A DNA stretch of 20,839 nt, from contig JBJEKJ010000117.1 in the NCBI GenBank assembly GCA_051878575.1, forward strand, positions 1 through 20,839, given 5' to 3'. The translations under genes and the position numbers were made by a program. Positions 13,605 through 20,839 of this stretch are shown here, one piece after another. This DNA is from CALZFJ01 sp051878575 (GTDB taxonomy: Bacteria; Bacteroidota; Bacteroidia; Bacteroidales; Muribaculaceae). The notes under the pieces were generated by a model. The model was not told where the DNA came from. It saw only the letters and a list, made by a program, of their open reading frames with translations, and made no database searches. Every line of letters begins with the position of its first letter. Within the stretch, counting starts at the first letter, position 1.

Positions 13605-14549
13605 ATGTATATCAACGCAACAGGATACTATGTTCCGGCAGGCAGAGTCGACAACGACCATTTCCTTCCAATCAATGGTCTGACCAGCGACTGGATCATA
13701 CAGCGCACCGGAATCAGGACACGCTCGATAGTTGGAGAAGGAGAAGGTTCCGACTCCATGGGTCTCGCAGCCATTGAGAACGCGCTGCCCTCCCTACCCT
13801 ACGACATCACCGATGTCGACCTTATAATCTCGGCATGCTATTCACCCTACGACACCGTGGCAACCCTTGCTCACGTTGCTCAACAAAAATATGGCATCGA
13901 CGGGGCTAAGGCTGTCTACGTATCGGCAGCATGCTCATCGTTTGTGAACGGACTTGAGATTATCGAAGGATATTTCGCCATGGGCAAGGCCTCGAAGGCT
14001 CTGCTCATCTGCTCCGAACACAACACTTACTATCGCAACGAGGAAGACCCCAAGTGCGGACATCTGTGGGGCGATGCGGCTGTAGCCTATTTCATCTCTA
14101 AGGAGCCGGTAGCCGATACCGACATGACAATCAAGGCCGTGTACACCTGCGGACTCGGAAATATAGGCAAGGGTCCCGAGGGTGTGAAGCTGCGCCCGCA
14201 TGAGGACGGCATATCAATGCCTTACGGCAAGGATGTGTTCCTTCGAGCTTGCAACTATATGATTCACTCTTTGCAAAAGGTGACCGAGCCTTTTGGCATG
14301 AAGGTGACCGACATCGACTATATCATCTGTCATCAGGCAAACAAGCGCATTGTGGCCAACGTAGCACACCAACTTGAGCTGACCGACGACCGATTCATCA
14401 ACAATATAGAGGAACTTGGCAACACAGGCTCGGCAAGTGCCGCGCTCGTGCTCGCCCAAAACCGCGACAACCATCCCAAAGGCACCACTTTCGGACTGAC
14501 GGTGTTCGGCGGGGGCTACTCGTGCGGCGCATTCCTCGTGGAAAAATAA
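13605..14549 (+). CDS. 3-oxoacyl-ACP synthase III family protein (FabH-like)
   Basis: FabH-type enzymes start fatty-acid synthesis by condensing an acyl-CoA with malonyl-ACP. The 314-aa length and the triad are normal: Cys110 in SAACSSF, His243 in ICHQANKRI and Asn273 in GNTGSAS. Other thiolase-fold signatures are SDWIIQRTGIRTR near the start, WGDAAVAYF and FGGGYSCGAFLVEK at the end. It lies between tetR (19 bp upstream) and fabG (38 bp downstream) in one direction. It may be the housekeeping initiator or a paralogue for a specialised acyl chain; rpmF and plsX, frequent fabH neighbours elsewhere, are absent here, which leaves this open. Confidence 0.88.
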   Translation: MYINATGYYVPAGRVDNDHFLPINGLTSDWIIQRTGIRTRSIVGEGEGSDSMGLAAIENALPSLPYDITDVDLIISACYSPYDTVATLAHVAQQKYGIDGAKAVYVSAACSSFVNGLEIIEGYFAMGKASKALLICSEHNTYYRNEEDPKCGHLWGDAAVAYFISKEPVADTDMTIKAVYTCGLGNIGKGPEGVKLRPHEDGISMPYGKDVFLRACNYMIHSLQKVTEPFGMKVTDIDYIICHQANKRIVANVAHQLELTDDRFINNIEELGNTGSASAALVLAQNRDNHPKGTTFGLTVFGGGYSCGAFLVEK

Positions 14550-14587
14550 CTAACATACTAATAACTCACAATAAAAAAATTTGAAGA

Positions 14588-15334
14588 ATGAAATTACTTG
14601 AAGGTAAAGTAGCGCTCATCACCGGTGCGGCTCGCGGCATCGGTAAGGCTATAGCGCTCAAATTCGCACAAGAAGGTGCCGACATCGCTTTCACCGACCT
14701 CGTAATCGACGAAAACGGAAAGAAAACAGAGGAAGAAATAGCTGCTCTCGGAGTAAAGGTTAAGGGTTATGCGTCAAATGCCGCCAACTTTGAGGAGACT
14801 CACAAGGTGGTTGAGCAAATTCATGCCGACTTCGGCCACATCGACGTGCTCGTGAACAATGCCGGAATCACCAAAGACGGCTTGATGATGCGCATGAGCG
14901 AGGGCCAATGGGATGCCGTTATCGGCGTTAACCTGAAATCGGCTTTCAACTTCATCCACGCCCTTACACCCATCATGATGCGCCAGAAAGGCGGCTCTAT
15001 CATCAATATGGCATCGGTGGTCGGTGTTTCGGGTAATGCCGGACAGTGCAACTACTCGGCCTCAAAAGCCGGTATGATAGGCTTGGCCAAGTCGATTGCC
15101 AAAGAGCTCGGCTCTCGCGGCGTGCGTGCCAACGCAATCGCTCCGGGATTCATCATCACCGACATGACAGCCGCTCTCTCTGAGGACGTCCGTAAGCAAT
15201 GGGCCGCACAGATTCCTCTGCGCCGTGGCGGAACTCCCGAGGATGTTGCCAACGTGGCCACTTTCCTTGCCAGCGACCTGTCGTCGTATGTCACAGGACA
15301 GGTTATCCACTGCTGTGGCGGCATGAACATGTAG
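14588..15334 (+). CDS. fabG: 3-oxoacyl-ACP reductase
   Basis: FabG reduces 3-oxoacyl-ACP to 3-hydroxyacyl-ACP with NADPH. The 248-aa short-chain dehydrogenase has the cofactor motif TGAARGIG (12-19), NNAG (90-93), the catalytic Asn116, Ser143, Tyr156 and Lys160 (YSASK), and the FabG-like ending DLSSYVTGQVIHCCGGMNM. It follows the FabH-like gene by 38 bp and ends the tetR-fabH-fabG unit, which is closed by a strong terminator at 15391-15439. The codon use and start (GAAGAATG with a weak purine stretch) resemble the neighbours. Confidence 0.92.
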   Translation: MKLLEGKVALITGAARGIGKAIALKFAQEGADIAFTDLVIDENGKKTEEEIAALGVKVKGYASNAANFEETHKVVEQIHADFGHIDVLVNNAGITKDGLMMRMSEGQWDAVIGVNLKSAFNFIHALTPIMMRQKGGSIINMASVVGVSGNAGQCNYSASKAGMIGLAKSIAKELGSRGVRANAIAPGFIITDMTAALSEDVRKQWAAQIPLRRGGTPEDVANVATFLASDLSSYVTGQVIHCCGGMNM

Positions 15335-15390
15335 GCACCCACTGCGCGTCGAGGCTAACCCCTGACGCGTCTATGCCACACAAATCTACC

Positions 15391-15439
15391 GCCCCGCGTT
15401 GAGCAAGCACGTCAGCTGCTTCACCGACGCGGGGCGTTT
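15391..15439 (+). terminator. Strong terminator of the tetR-fabH-fabG unit
   Basis: GCCCCGCGT (15391-15399) pairs perfectly with ACGCGGGGC (15427-15435); inside, AGCA-A-GC (15402-15408) pairs with GC-TGCT (15415-15420) with one bulged A. GTTTTATT follows. It ends 32 bp before the ATG of the HAD gene. Confidence 0.75.
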
Positions 15440-15470
15440 TATTCATCTTCCAAAACCTATTGGCGCTATT

Positions 15471-16196
15471 ATGAAGGAAAACAGCACTTTGGCTAATATA
15501 TCCACTGTGTTCATCGACCTCGACGACACGATTTGGTGGTTCACCGAGAACTCAAAGGTGTCGCTACGGCACGTCTACGACAGCTTCGGGCTATCGCAGT
15601 GGTGCCCCGACTACAGCCTGTTCGTGAATGTGTATATGGCAAAGAACAAAGAGCTTTGGGAGCTATATCACCACGGAAAAATCAAAAAGGACTTTCTCGT
15701 GACCGAGCGATTCCGCTACACGCTCGAGCAGATTGCATACACCGGCGACTACGACGACATGGGCGCACGGCTCAACGAAGAATATCTCAACTTCCTCGCC
15801 CGGCAGACGATTCTCGTGCCGGGAGCTAAAGACCTGCTCGAATACCTTGTAGGCAAGGGCTACGACGTGAATGTGCTCAGCAACGGGTTCAAAAACGTGC
15901 AGGCTCGCAAGTTGCAGTCGGGCGGCGTCATCCACCTTATCAACCACCTCGTGCTTTCCGACGACTGTGGAATCACCAAGCCATTGCCCGGCATTTTCGA
16001 CTACGCACTGCGCGTGTGCTCGGCCCACGCCGAAACATGCGTGATGATTGGCGACAACTACGACGCCGACATCTGCGGAGCGCACAATGCCGGATGGCGC
16101 ACTATCTTCTTCAACAAGTGCGGAACTTCTACTGAGGAACTCGGTCTCGCCGACTACATCGTCGACGGACTGCCGGAAATCAAGAATCTGCTATAA
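15471..16196 (+). CDS. HAD-family phosphatase, YjjG-like (pyrimidine 5'-nucleotidase)
   Basis: The 241-aa protein carries all four HAD motifs: FIDLDDT (nucleophile Asp16, acid/base Asp18), VLSNGF (motif II), the ITKPLPGIFDYAL lysine (motif III) and MIGDNYDADICGAHNAGW (motif IV). An alpha-helical cap lies between motifs I and II. The pattern, including DDTIWWF with aromatic residues after the nucleophile, fits the YjjG branch, whose E. coli member dephosphorylates non-canonical pyrimidine nucleotides; the substrate here is inference. The start at 15471 was chosen because the frame upstream runs through the fabG terminator (15391-15439) and the conserved protein begins here. It is convergent with the TM2 gene. 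Confidence 0.85.
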   Translation: MKENSTLANISTVFIDLDDTIWWFTENSKVSLRHVYDSFGLSQWCPDYSLFVNVYMAKNKELWELYHHGKIKKDFLVTERFRYTLEQIAYTGDYDDMGARLNEEYLNFLARQTILVPGAKDLLEYLVGKGYDVNVLSNGFKNVQARKLQSGGVIHLINHLVLSDDCGITKPLPGIFDYALRVCSAHAETCVMIGDNYDADICGAHNAGWRTIFFNKCGTSTEELGLADYIVDGLPEIKNLL

Positions 16197-16225
16197 ACCC
16201 CGACACCACACACCGCAAACGGCGC

Positions 16226-16254
16226 ACGCCAAGAGAGGCATCCTCTCTCGGCGT
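16226..16254. repeat. Hairpin between convergent genes, no T-run
   Basis: ACGCC-A-AGAGAGG (16226-16238) pairs with CCTCTCT-C-GGCGT (16242-16254), one mismatch, loop CAT. It lies between the stops at 16196 and 16265 but has no T-run on either strand. It may act as a Rho-linked or RNA-stabilising 3' hairpin for both genes. Confidence 0.65.
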
Positions 16255-16264
16255 ACGATATGCG

Positions 16265-16666
16265 TTATAACGGTATTGTCGACTGCGAATATATGTAGCG
16301 GCGCTCAAATTCAGCCTCAGTCATAGTGAGAATAATTATGCCCTGAATAAGAGTCAGAATATTAATAAATCCACACGAGCACATACCAAGAATCAAGCAG
16401 ACAATACCTGCCGTGGTCTTTCCCATATAGAAATAGTGGACGCCCAACGCACCGAGAAAGATGGCGAAAAGGCCTGCAAGACCGCGGTTCTTCCCCGACG
16501 GGCCATTGTCGAACACTCCGCGCGGATACTGACCGTATGGCTGGTTATATTGCTGCTGATTGAACTGTGCATTGAACTGGCAACCGCAGCATGAGCATTT
16601 CACTTCTCCCGATGCCTTGTCGCTGACAACGATATTTCCGCATTGCGGACAACGATAATTGTACAT
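16265..16666 (-). CDS. TM2-domain protein with N-terminal zinc ribbon
   Basis: The 133-aa protein starts with a zinc ribbon, CPQCG (6-10) and CSCCGC (24-29), then a Gln/Asn/Tyr/Gly-rich linker (about 30-55). The TM2 domain follows (about 59-115): NRGLAGLFAIFLGALGVHYF, the polar turn YMGKTTAGI and a second helix with an ITLIQGIIIL-like ending. TM2 proteins are small membrane proteins of two helices joined by a short loop; their function in bacteria is largely unknown. The ribbon probably binds zinc on the cytoplasmic side. It is a single gene, with a promoter at 16723-16753 and the nqr terminator just upstream, so it is separate from the nqr operon. Confidence 0.8.
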   Translation of the reverse strand: MYNYRCPQCGNIVVSDKASGEVKCSCCGCQFNAQFNQQQYNQPYGQYPRGVFDNGPSGKNRGLAGLFAIFLGALGVHYFYMGKTTAGIVCLILGMCSCGFINILTLIQGIIILTMTEAEFERRYIYSQSTIPL

Positions 16667-16722
16667 AACTCAAATATTTATAAAATTAATAATTTTTCTA
16701 TACCTTTTATCAATTTGACGCC

Positions 16723-16753
16723 GCAAGTTAGCAAAAGGTTGCAACTTCACAAA
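16723..16753 (-). promoter_or_regulatory. Possible promoter of the TM2 gene
   Basis: On the minus strand TTTG (16753-16750) is followed after 19 nt by TAACTTGC (16730-16723), one T short of TAnnTTTG. The spacing is right. It lies just after the nqr terminator and gives a leader of about 50 nt. Confidence 0.45.
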
Positions 16754-16764
16754 AAAATCCCAAG

Positions 16765-16816
16765 AAAAAAAACGACTCCGCACCTTCACTTTTTGGTGAT
16801 ATGTGTACGGAGTCGT
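16765..16816 (-). terminator. Terminator of the nqr operon
   Basis: Read on the minus strand, ACGACTCCG (16816-16808) pairs with CGGAGTCGT (16780-16772), with a CACC/GGTG stem inside (16798-16795 with 16784-16781). Eight T follow on that strand (16772-16765). It lies 56 bp after the nqrF stop and is oriented for that operon. Confidence 0.85.
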
Positions 16817-16871
16817 GATTATTTATAGCCCTGCGGCTTTCTTCCCTTTAAAAATCAGGCAATTGTCGGCG

Positions 16872-18158
16872 TCAGCCTCCAAAGTTGTCGAAATGTATGC
16901 TCTCGGGGTCGACACCGAGATTGAAAAGCATATTCTCCACCGCCTTGCTCATAGGGCCGGGGCCGCACATATAGTATTCTATATCCTCGGGAGCATCGTG
17001 GTCCTTCAAATATGTGTCGAGCATCACCTGATGCACGAATCCCGGAGTGTACTTCACTCCGGCCGCATCGGCGGCCGGGTCGGGACGGTCGAGTGCAAGA
17101 TTGAACTTGAAATTTGGGAATTCCTTCTCAAGCTGCAAGAAATCCTCGAGATAGAACACCTCGTTGAGGGCACGGGCGCCATAGAAATACGACATCTTGC
17201 GGTCGGTAGTGCGGAGCGTCTTGGTCATGTGCATGATCTGCGCACGCAACGGAGCCATTCCGGCACCTCCGCCCACCCATATCATCTCCTTCTTGGAGTC
17301 GAAAATCGGGTGGAAATCGCCGTATGGGCCACTCATTATCACCTTGTCGCCCGGCTTCAGCGTGAAGATGTAGGACGAGGCTATACCCGGCGACACCTCC
17401 TGGAATCCCACTTGTGGCTTCGGCTTGAAAGGCGGCGTGGCAATGCGCACGGTGAGCATGATGCGGTCGCCCTCGGCTGGATAGTTGGCCATAGAGTAGG
17501 CTCTGATAGTAGGCTCAGTGTTCTTGCACTTGAGGGTGAACAGTCCGAATTTCTCCCATGCTGGCAGATACTCGGCGCCTATGGAGTCCTTGTCGATATC
17601 GACGTTATAATCCATCTCGTACTCCGGAATGCGGATTTGCGCATACGAGCCCGGCACGAAATTCATGTGCTCGCCCGGAGGAAGCGCCACGATGAACTCC
17701 TTGATGAACGTTGCCACATTCTTATTGGAGATAACCTCACACTCCCACTCCTTGATTTCGAGAACCGAATCGTCGACGGCAATGTCCATATCCTCCTTAA
17801 CTTTCACCTGGCAGCCTAAGCGCCAGTGAGCCTGTTGCTCCTTGCGGCTGAAGTGCACCATCTCGGTGGGGAGGATATTGCCCCCGCCCGATGTAACGCG
17901 CACCTTGCACTGTCCGCAGCTGCCCTTTCCTCCACAAGCCGAGGGAAGGTGCACACCGCTATTCGAGAGAGTGGCAAGGAGCGATGAGCCGGTCGGCACC
18001 TCCACATCCTTCTTCCCATTGATATTTATGTGAATCTTTCCCGAAGGCACAAGATAATGCTTGGCAACCAAGAGAATTATCACCAGCAGCAGCGTGATGA
18101 TGAGAAACAGCACCGCGCTTGCCGCCACAGTCAATGATTGAATATCCAATACTACCAT
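16872..18158 (-). CDS. nqrF: Na+-translocating NADH:quinone reductase subunit F
   Basis: NqrF is the NADH-oxidising subunit that passes electrons from FAD to a [2Fe-2S] centre. The 428-aa protein has one N-terminal membrane helix (about 8-32), a ferredoxin domain with Cys75, Cys81, Cys84 and Cys116 (ACGGKGSCGQC and RLGC), an FAD domain with RAYSMANYP (219 onwards) and an NADH domain with GGGAGMAPLR (296-305), YYMCGPGPM and the terminal FDNFGG with its stacking aromatic. It is slightly longer than the roughly 408-residue Vibrio protein. It begins 6 bp after the nqrE stop and closes the operon before the terminator at 16765-16816. Confidence 0.96.
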   Translation of the reverse strand: MVVLDIQSLTVAASAVLFLIITLLLVIILLVAKHYLVPSGKIHININGKKDVEVPTGSSLLATLSNSGVHLPSACGGKGSCGQCKVRVTSGGGNILPTEMVHFSRKEQQAHWRLGCQVKVKEDMDIAVDDSVLEIKEWECEVISNKNVATFIKEFIVALPPGEHMNFVPGSYAQIRIPEYEMDYNVDIDKDSIGAEYLPAWEKFGLFTLKCKNTEPTIRAYSMANYPAEGDRIMLTVRIATPPFKPKPQVGFQEVSPGIASSYIFTLKPGDKVIMSGPYGDFHPIFDSKKEMIWVGGGAGMAPLRAQIMHMTKTLRTTDRKMSYFYGARALNEVFYLEDFLQLEKEFPNFKFNLALDRPDPAADAAGVKYTPGFVHQVMLDTYLKDHDAPEDIEYYMCGPGPMSKAVENMLFNLGVDPESIHFDNFGG

Positions 18159-18164
18159 ACTTCA

Positions 18165-18779
18165 TTAAAGTTTTATGCCGAGGAAGCTCATGAAAGCGAT
18201 TCCCATAAGGCCGGTGAGAATAAATGTTATGCCTATTCCGCGGAGCGGAGCCGGAACATTGGAATATGCCAGCTTCTCCCTGATTGCTGCTATGCCCACT
18301 ATGGCAAGAAGCCAGCCTATGCCCGAGCCCGCGCCATAGACGGTGGCTGTGAGAGCCGATCCGAAGTCCTTCTGCTGCATGAAGAGCGACGCTCCGAGAA
18401 TGGCGCAGTTCACAGCTATCAGAGGCAGGAAGATTCCGAGCGAGGCGTAGAGCGAGGGCGAGAATTTCTCCACCGCCATCTCCACGAGCTGCGTCATCGA
18501 GGCTATCACGGCGATAAACATTATCAGGGCGAGGAAACTGAGGTCGACCTCGGCAAACTCCTCGCCGAGCCAGCTAAGCGCTCCCGGCTGAAGCACGTAG
18601 GTATTGAGCATGTAGTTGATTGGCAGCGACACCACGAGCATGAACGTCACGGCGATGCCAAGTCCGAATGCCGTCTTCACATTCTTGGATACAGCAAGGA
18701 ATGAGCACATACCCAAGAAGTAGGCGAATATCATATTATCGATGAAAATCGAGCGAATGAACAGATTTAAACTTTCCAT
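18165..18779 (-). CDS. nqrE: Na+-translocating NADH:quinone reductase subunit E
   Basis: NqrE is an integral membrane subunit of the sodium pump. The 204-aa chain has about six helices and the family signatures: ESLNLFIRSIFIDNMIFAYF at the start, LGMCSFLAVSK with Cys25, and LIAVNCAILGAS with Cys125. Together with Cys28 and Cys111 of NqrD these are the residues that hold the intramembrane iron-sulfur centre in the Vibrio structure. It lies 31 bp after nqrD and 6 bp before nqrF. Confidence 0.96.
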   Translation of the reverse strand: MESLNLFIRSIFIDNMIFAYFLGMCSFLAVSKNVKTAFGLGIAVTFMLVVSLPINYMLNTYVLQPGALSWLGEEFAEVDLSFLALIMFIAVIASMTQLVEMAVEKFSPSLYASLGIFLPLIAVNCAILGASLFMQQKDFGSALTATVYGAGSGIGWLLAIVGIAAIREKLAYSNVPAPLRGIGITFILTGLMGIAFMSFLGIKL

Positions 18780-18810
18780 ATTCTTCTTTTATTGAGTTTT
18801 TGTGCCACAT

Positions 18811-19434
18811 TTATTTTTCTTGGAGCTCCTTGTTGCGTGAGCGGTGAACCCAGATGATGCAAGCCACCGTGATAAGCGCCATCGGCGGCAGAATCATCAG
18901 TCCGTTGTCCATATATCCCATATCATATAGAGCCTGAGGAATCACCGGAAACCCGAACACTGTGCCCGATCCGAGCAACTCGCGCACGAAGCCCACCACG
19001 ACGAGTATCAGCGCATAGCCTATGCCATTGCCCACGCCGTCGAGGAAAGAGTCCCACGGGCCGTTGCTCAATGCGAAAGCCTCAAGGCGTCCCATAAGTA
19101 TGCAATTTGTGATTATAAGTCCGATAAACACCGACAAGGCCTTGCTCACCTCATAGTTGTAGGCTTTAAGAATCTGGTCCACGATAATCACGAGAGCCGC
19201 CACCACCACAAGCTGCACGATGATGCGGATATTGGTGGGGATAGTGTTGCGGATTAGCGAGATAATCACATTGGCAAAAGCCAGCACGGCAGTCACCGAG
19301 ATACCCATCACGATTGCCGGCTCAAGTTTGGCCGTAACGGCAAGCACCGAGCAGATACCCAGCACCTGCACTATCACAGGGTTATTCTTTGAGAAAGGGT
19401 TAAATAGAACCTCTTTGTTTTTTTTCGATAGCAT
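18811..19434 (-). CDS. nqrD: Na+-translocating NADH:quinone reductase subunit D
   Basis: NqrD pairs with NqrE as inverted, related membrane subunits that carry electrons across the membrane. The 207-aa protein has about six helices, Cys28 in LGICSVLAVTAK and Cys111 in IITNCILMGR, the cluster ligands. Other family features are NPFSKNNPVIVQVLG near the start and GRLEAFALSNGPW. Start ATG 19434 is 11 bp after the nqrC stop, consistent with the family N-terminus. No Shine-Dalgarno sequence is seen, so translation probably depends on the operon context. Confidence 0.96.
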   Translation of the reverse strand: MLSKKNKEVLFNPFSKNNPVIVQVLGICSVLAVTAKLEPAIVMGISVTAVLAFANVIISLIRNTIPTNIRIIVQLVVVAALVIIVDQILKAYNYEVSKALSVFIGLIITNCILMGRLEAFALSNGPWDSFLDGVGNGIGYALILVVVGFVRELLGSGTVFGFPVIPQALYDMGYMDNGLMILPPMALITVACIIWVHRSRNKELQEK

Positions 19435-19445
19435 AACGGCAAGTA

Positions 19446-20156
19446 TTATTTAGTATTACCATTTAATTGATTGAGAAATGCGCTGTAATCGCTCAGGCAG
19501 CTTTTCAGCATAGCCTCAACGCCCTTGCTCGTGACGGTTCCTCCCGATATGGCATTCACATAGTCGGCATTGTCGGCAGGCTTCTGTCCGGCCTTCATCA
19601 CGTCGATGGAGCGGAACGTGCCGTCTTTATAGAGCTCCTTCCCATTAAATTGGTTCTGGAAATCGGGCTTTGCGATCTCGGCGCCCAGTCCCGGAGTCTC
19701 GCCCTGATGCGAGAAGTAGGCCCCGTACACCGTGTTGCCATTGTCGTCGACTGCCACATAGCCCCAAATCGGGCCCCACAATCCGGCGCCGTACACGGGG
19801 AGGATATATTTCACCGCTCCGTCGTCGAGGTGACACACAAACACCGGCAGCGCGCGCTCGGCCACTGCTTTCTTCACCTCGCCGGCCATATTCACCGCAA
19901 ATGCGTCGCCATCGATTTTTGCGCCATCGGCATTCACCACAAACGACTCTGTGACATACTTGTCGTACACTGCCTTCACGTCGCCGTCGGCTGCCGACAG
20001 GTGCACGGCACTTAGAATCTGCATGCGCTTGTCGTTGGCGATATTCTCGTCCTGTTTTGGCTTCAATGCCATATAGGTGAGTGCGAGCACCGCACCTACA
20101 ACCACAACCATAATGGCTGAGTAGAGAATCGTATATGTATTGCTTTGCTTATTCAT
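19446..20156 (-). CDS. nqrC: Na+-translocating NADH:quinone reductase subunit C (FMN-bound)
   Basis: NqrC holds FMN through a phosphoester to a Thr, placed there by the flavin transferase ApbE. The 236-aa protein has one N-terminal membrane helix (about 8-31), then a periplasmic FMN-binding domain with GLWGPIWGYVAVD, ETPGLGAEI and the attachment site NAISGGTVTSKGV, with Thr207 as the likely flavin site. The usual consensus is D-x-x-S-G-A-T-x-T, so Asn and Gly replace Asp and Ala here. The start at 20156 was chosen over an upstream in-frame ATG at 20195, which lies inside nqrB, because AAGGAGG (20172-20166) stands 9 nt before it. Confidence 0.95.
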   Translation of the reverse strand: MNKQSNTYTILYSAIMVVVVGAVLALTYMALKPKQDENIANDKRMQILSAVHLSAADGDVKAVYDKYVTESFVVNADGAKIDGDAFAVNMAGEVKKAVAERALPVFVCHLDDGAVKYILPVYGAGLWGPIWGYVAVDDNGNTVYGAYFSHQGETPGLGAEIAKPDFQNQFNGKELYKDGTFRSIDVMKAGQKPADNADYVNAISGGTVTSKGVEAMLKSCLSDYSAFLNQLNGNTK

Positions 20157-20165
20157 CTCTAATGT

Positions 20166-20172
20166 CCTCCTT
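20166..20172 (-). promoter_or_regulatory. Strong Shine-Dalgarno sequence of nqrC
   Basis: On the minus strand the sequence reads AAGGAGG, then 9 nt, then the nqrC ATG. Such a full match is rare in this window, where most genes have only A/T-rich leaders. It decides the start at 20156. Confidence 0.75.
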
Positions 20173-20839
20173 TTAATTATTGTTGGCTTTGGCACGTTTC
20201 AATCGGCGGCTGATGTTGGCGCTCACCACGCAATGGTCGATAAGCGGAGCAAAAGCGTTCATGAACAGCACGGCGAGCATGGCTCCCTCGGGGAATCCGC
20301 CATTGTACACGCGTATCAGGATGGCAAGCACGCCAATCAAGAAGCCGTAGATATATTTTCCTGTCTCAGTGCGGGCGCCGGTCACCGGATCGGTAGCCAT
20401 GAACACAGCCGCGAACGCGAATCCTCCCAGGCAGAGCTGGTCGATAGGCGAGAGCATCGACACCGGATATGACGGCGAGGGGAACGCATTGGCGAGTGTT
20501 GCCATCAGGAATCCGCCCACAAACACCGAACCCATAATCTTCCACGAGGCGATGCCGGTGCCGAGCAAGACTACGGCTCCTATCAGGATGCACAGCGTGG
20601 ACACCTCTCCTACCGAACCGGGGATAAGGCCTATGAAGGCATCGAGTGTGCTGATGGGTTCTCCTATGATATTGGTTATTGAGATATCGTTACCGGCCGA
20701 CACCGCTACCTGTCCAAGTGGTGTCGCACCCGAGAATGCGTCGGTCACGGTGCCTGCGCCGAGACCGAACACCGGCTCGGTGGCTACAAAAGCCGCATCG
20801 CCCGACATCTTGGCCGGATAGCCGAAGAACAGCACGGCT
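20173..20839 (-). CDS. nqrB: Na+-translocating NADH:quinone reductase subunit B, C-terminal part
   Basis: The visible 221 codons are the C-terminal half of NqrB, the membrane subunit with covalent FMN, a quinone site and the sodium path. They include LFFGYPAKMSGDAAF, the flavin-attachment motif DAFSGATPL, AFIGLIPGSVGEVSTLCILI, LGGFAFAAVFMATDPVT, RVYNGGFPEGAMLAVLFMNA and an LIDHCVV ending. The stretch between SGDA and SGAT is about ten residues longer than in the Vibrio protein. The gene runs off the right edge: the family length is near 380-415, so about 160-190 residues are missing and the open frame at the edge is not a start. It ends 16 bp before the nqrC ATG, and nqrA should lie further upstream. 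Confidence 0.95.
   Translation of the reverse strand, partial: AVLFFGYPAKMSGDAAFVATEPVFGLGAGTVTDAFSGATPLGQVAVSAGNDISITNIIGEPISTLDAFIGLIPGSVGEVSTLCILIGAVVLLGTGIASWKIMGSVFVGGFLMATLANAFPSPSYPVSMLSPIDQLCLGGFAFAAVFMATDPVTGARTETGKYIYGFLIGVLAILIRVYNGGFPEGAMLAVLFMNAFAPLIDHCVVSANISRRLKRAKANNN

Noticed and set aside
15399..15470. N-terminal extension of the HAD phosphatase
   Set aside because: It would be translated from inside the fabG terminator hairpin and has no family similarity; the ATG at 15471 fits.
16803..17819. A 338-codon open frame antisense to nqrF
   Set aside because: It mirrors the conserved nqrF coding strand; its translation is His/Arg/Glu-rich and resembles no protein, as expected for a high-GC antisense shadow.
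16872..20839. The redox operon as Rnf rather than Nqr
   Set aside because: Subunit F has the NqrF layout (one helix, ferredoxin, FAD and NADH domains) and no RnfB or RnfC polyferredoxin genes are present; the order B-C-D-E-F is that of nqr.

Overview
The window reads as chromosomal DNA of a gut-type Bacteroidales bacterium, perhaps Muribaculaceae; the family guess is inference. The clues seen are: repeated matches to the Bacteroidetes -7 promoter element TAnnTTTG, several with a TTG about 20 bp upstream; A/T-rich leaders with hardly any Shine-Dalgarno sequence; a DUF3127 protein; an Rpn-type nuclease; a lipoprotein with an acidic tail; and a complete-looking nqrBCDEF run. Most genes are housekeeping genes. 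The less ordinary material is in the intergenic regions.

Layout. 1-428: the 5' end of a lipoprotein gene (minus strand), divergent from a secreted GHL10 glycoside hydrolase (429-2126). 2195-2581: a DUF3127 protein with a tail like that of SSB. 2582-3182: a terminator, eleven degenerate 14-bp tandem repeats, a candidate small RNA and the promoter of a DbpA-like DEAD-box helicase (3183-4505). Convergent to the helicase are a YciO-family protein (4512-5114) and a solo B3/B4 tRNA-editing-like protein (5140-5820). 5821-6426: a 606-bp divergent gap with an inverted repeat and a second candidate small RNA ending in a strong terminator. 6427-7651: mtnN-luxS, the route from S-adenosylhomocysteine to homocysteine and AI-2. 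7781-8758: Rpn-family nuclease with an internal 21-bp tandem repeat. 8868-9545: YugP-like membrane zinc peptidase. 9692-11964: hisS overlapping a BASS-type transporter gene. 12086-12769: Crp/Fnr regulator, followed by a gap with interleaved inverted repeats. 13004-15334: tetR-fabH-fabG, with a palindrome over the likely tetR promoter. 15471-16196: YjjG-like HAD phosphatase. On the minus strand are a TM2 protein (16265-16666) and nqrF, E, D, C and the 3' part of nqrB (16872 to the right edge).

How the genes work together. NqrB-F are five of the six subunits of the Na+-pumping NADH:quinone oxidoreductase; nqrA and the start of nqrB should lie beyond the right edge. MtnN and LuxS act in sequence. 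FabH and FabG catalyse the first condensation and the following reduction of fatty-acid elongation, probably under the adjacent TetR. YciO and the B3/B4 protein both point to tRNA or translation quality control. No phage, insertion sequence, CRISPR array, rRNA or tRNA gene was recognised. I see no clear new multi-gene system. The best candidates for undescribed biology are the two putative structured RNAs, the pseudoknot-like crp-tetR spacer, the hairpin around the hisS promoter and the SSB-like tail on DUF3127.
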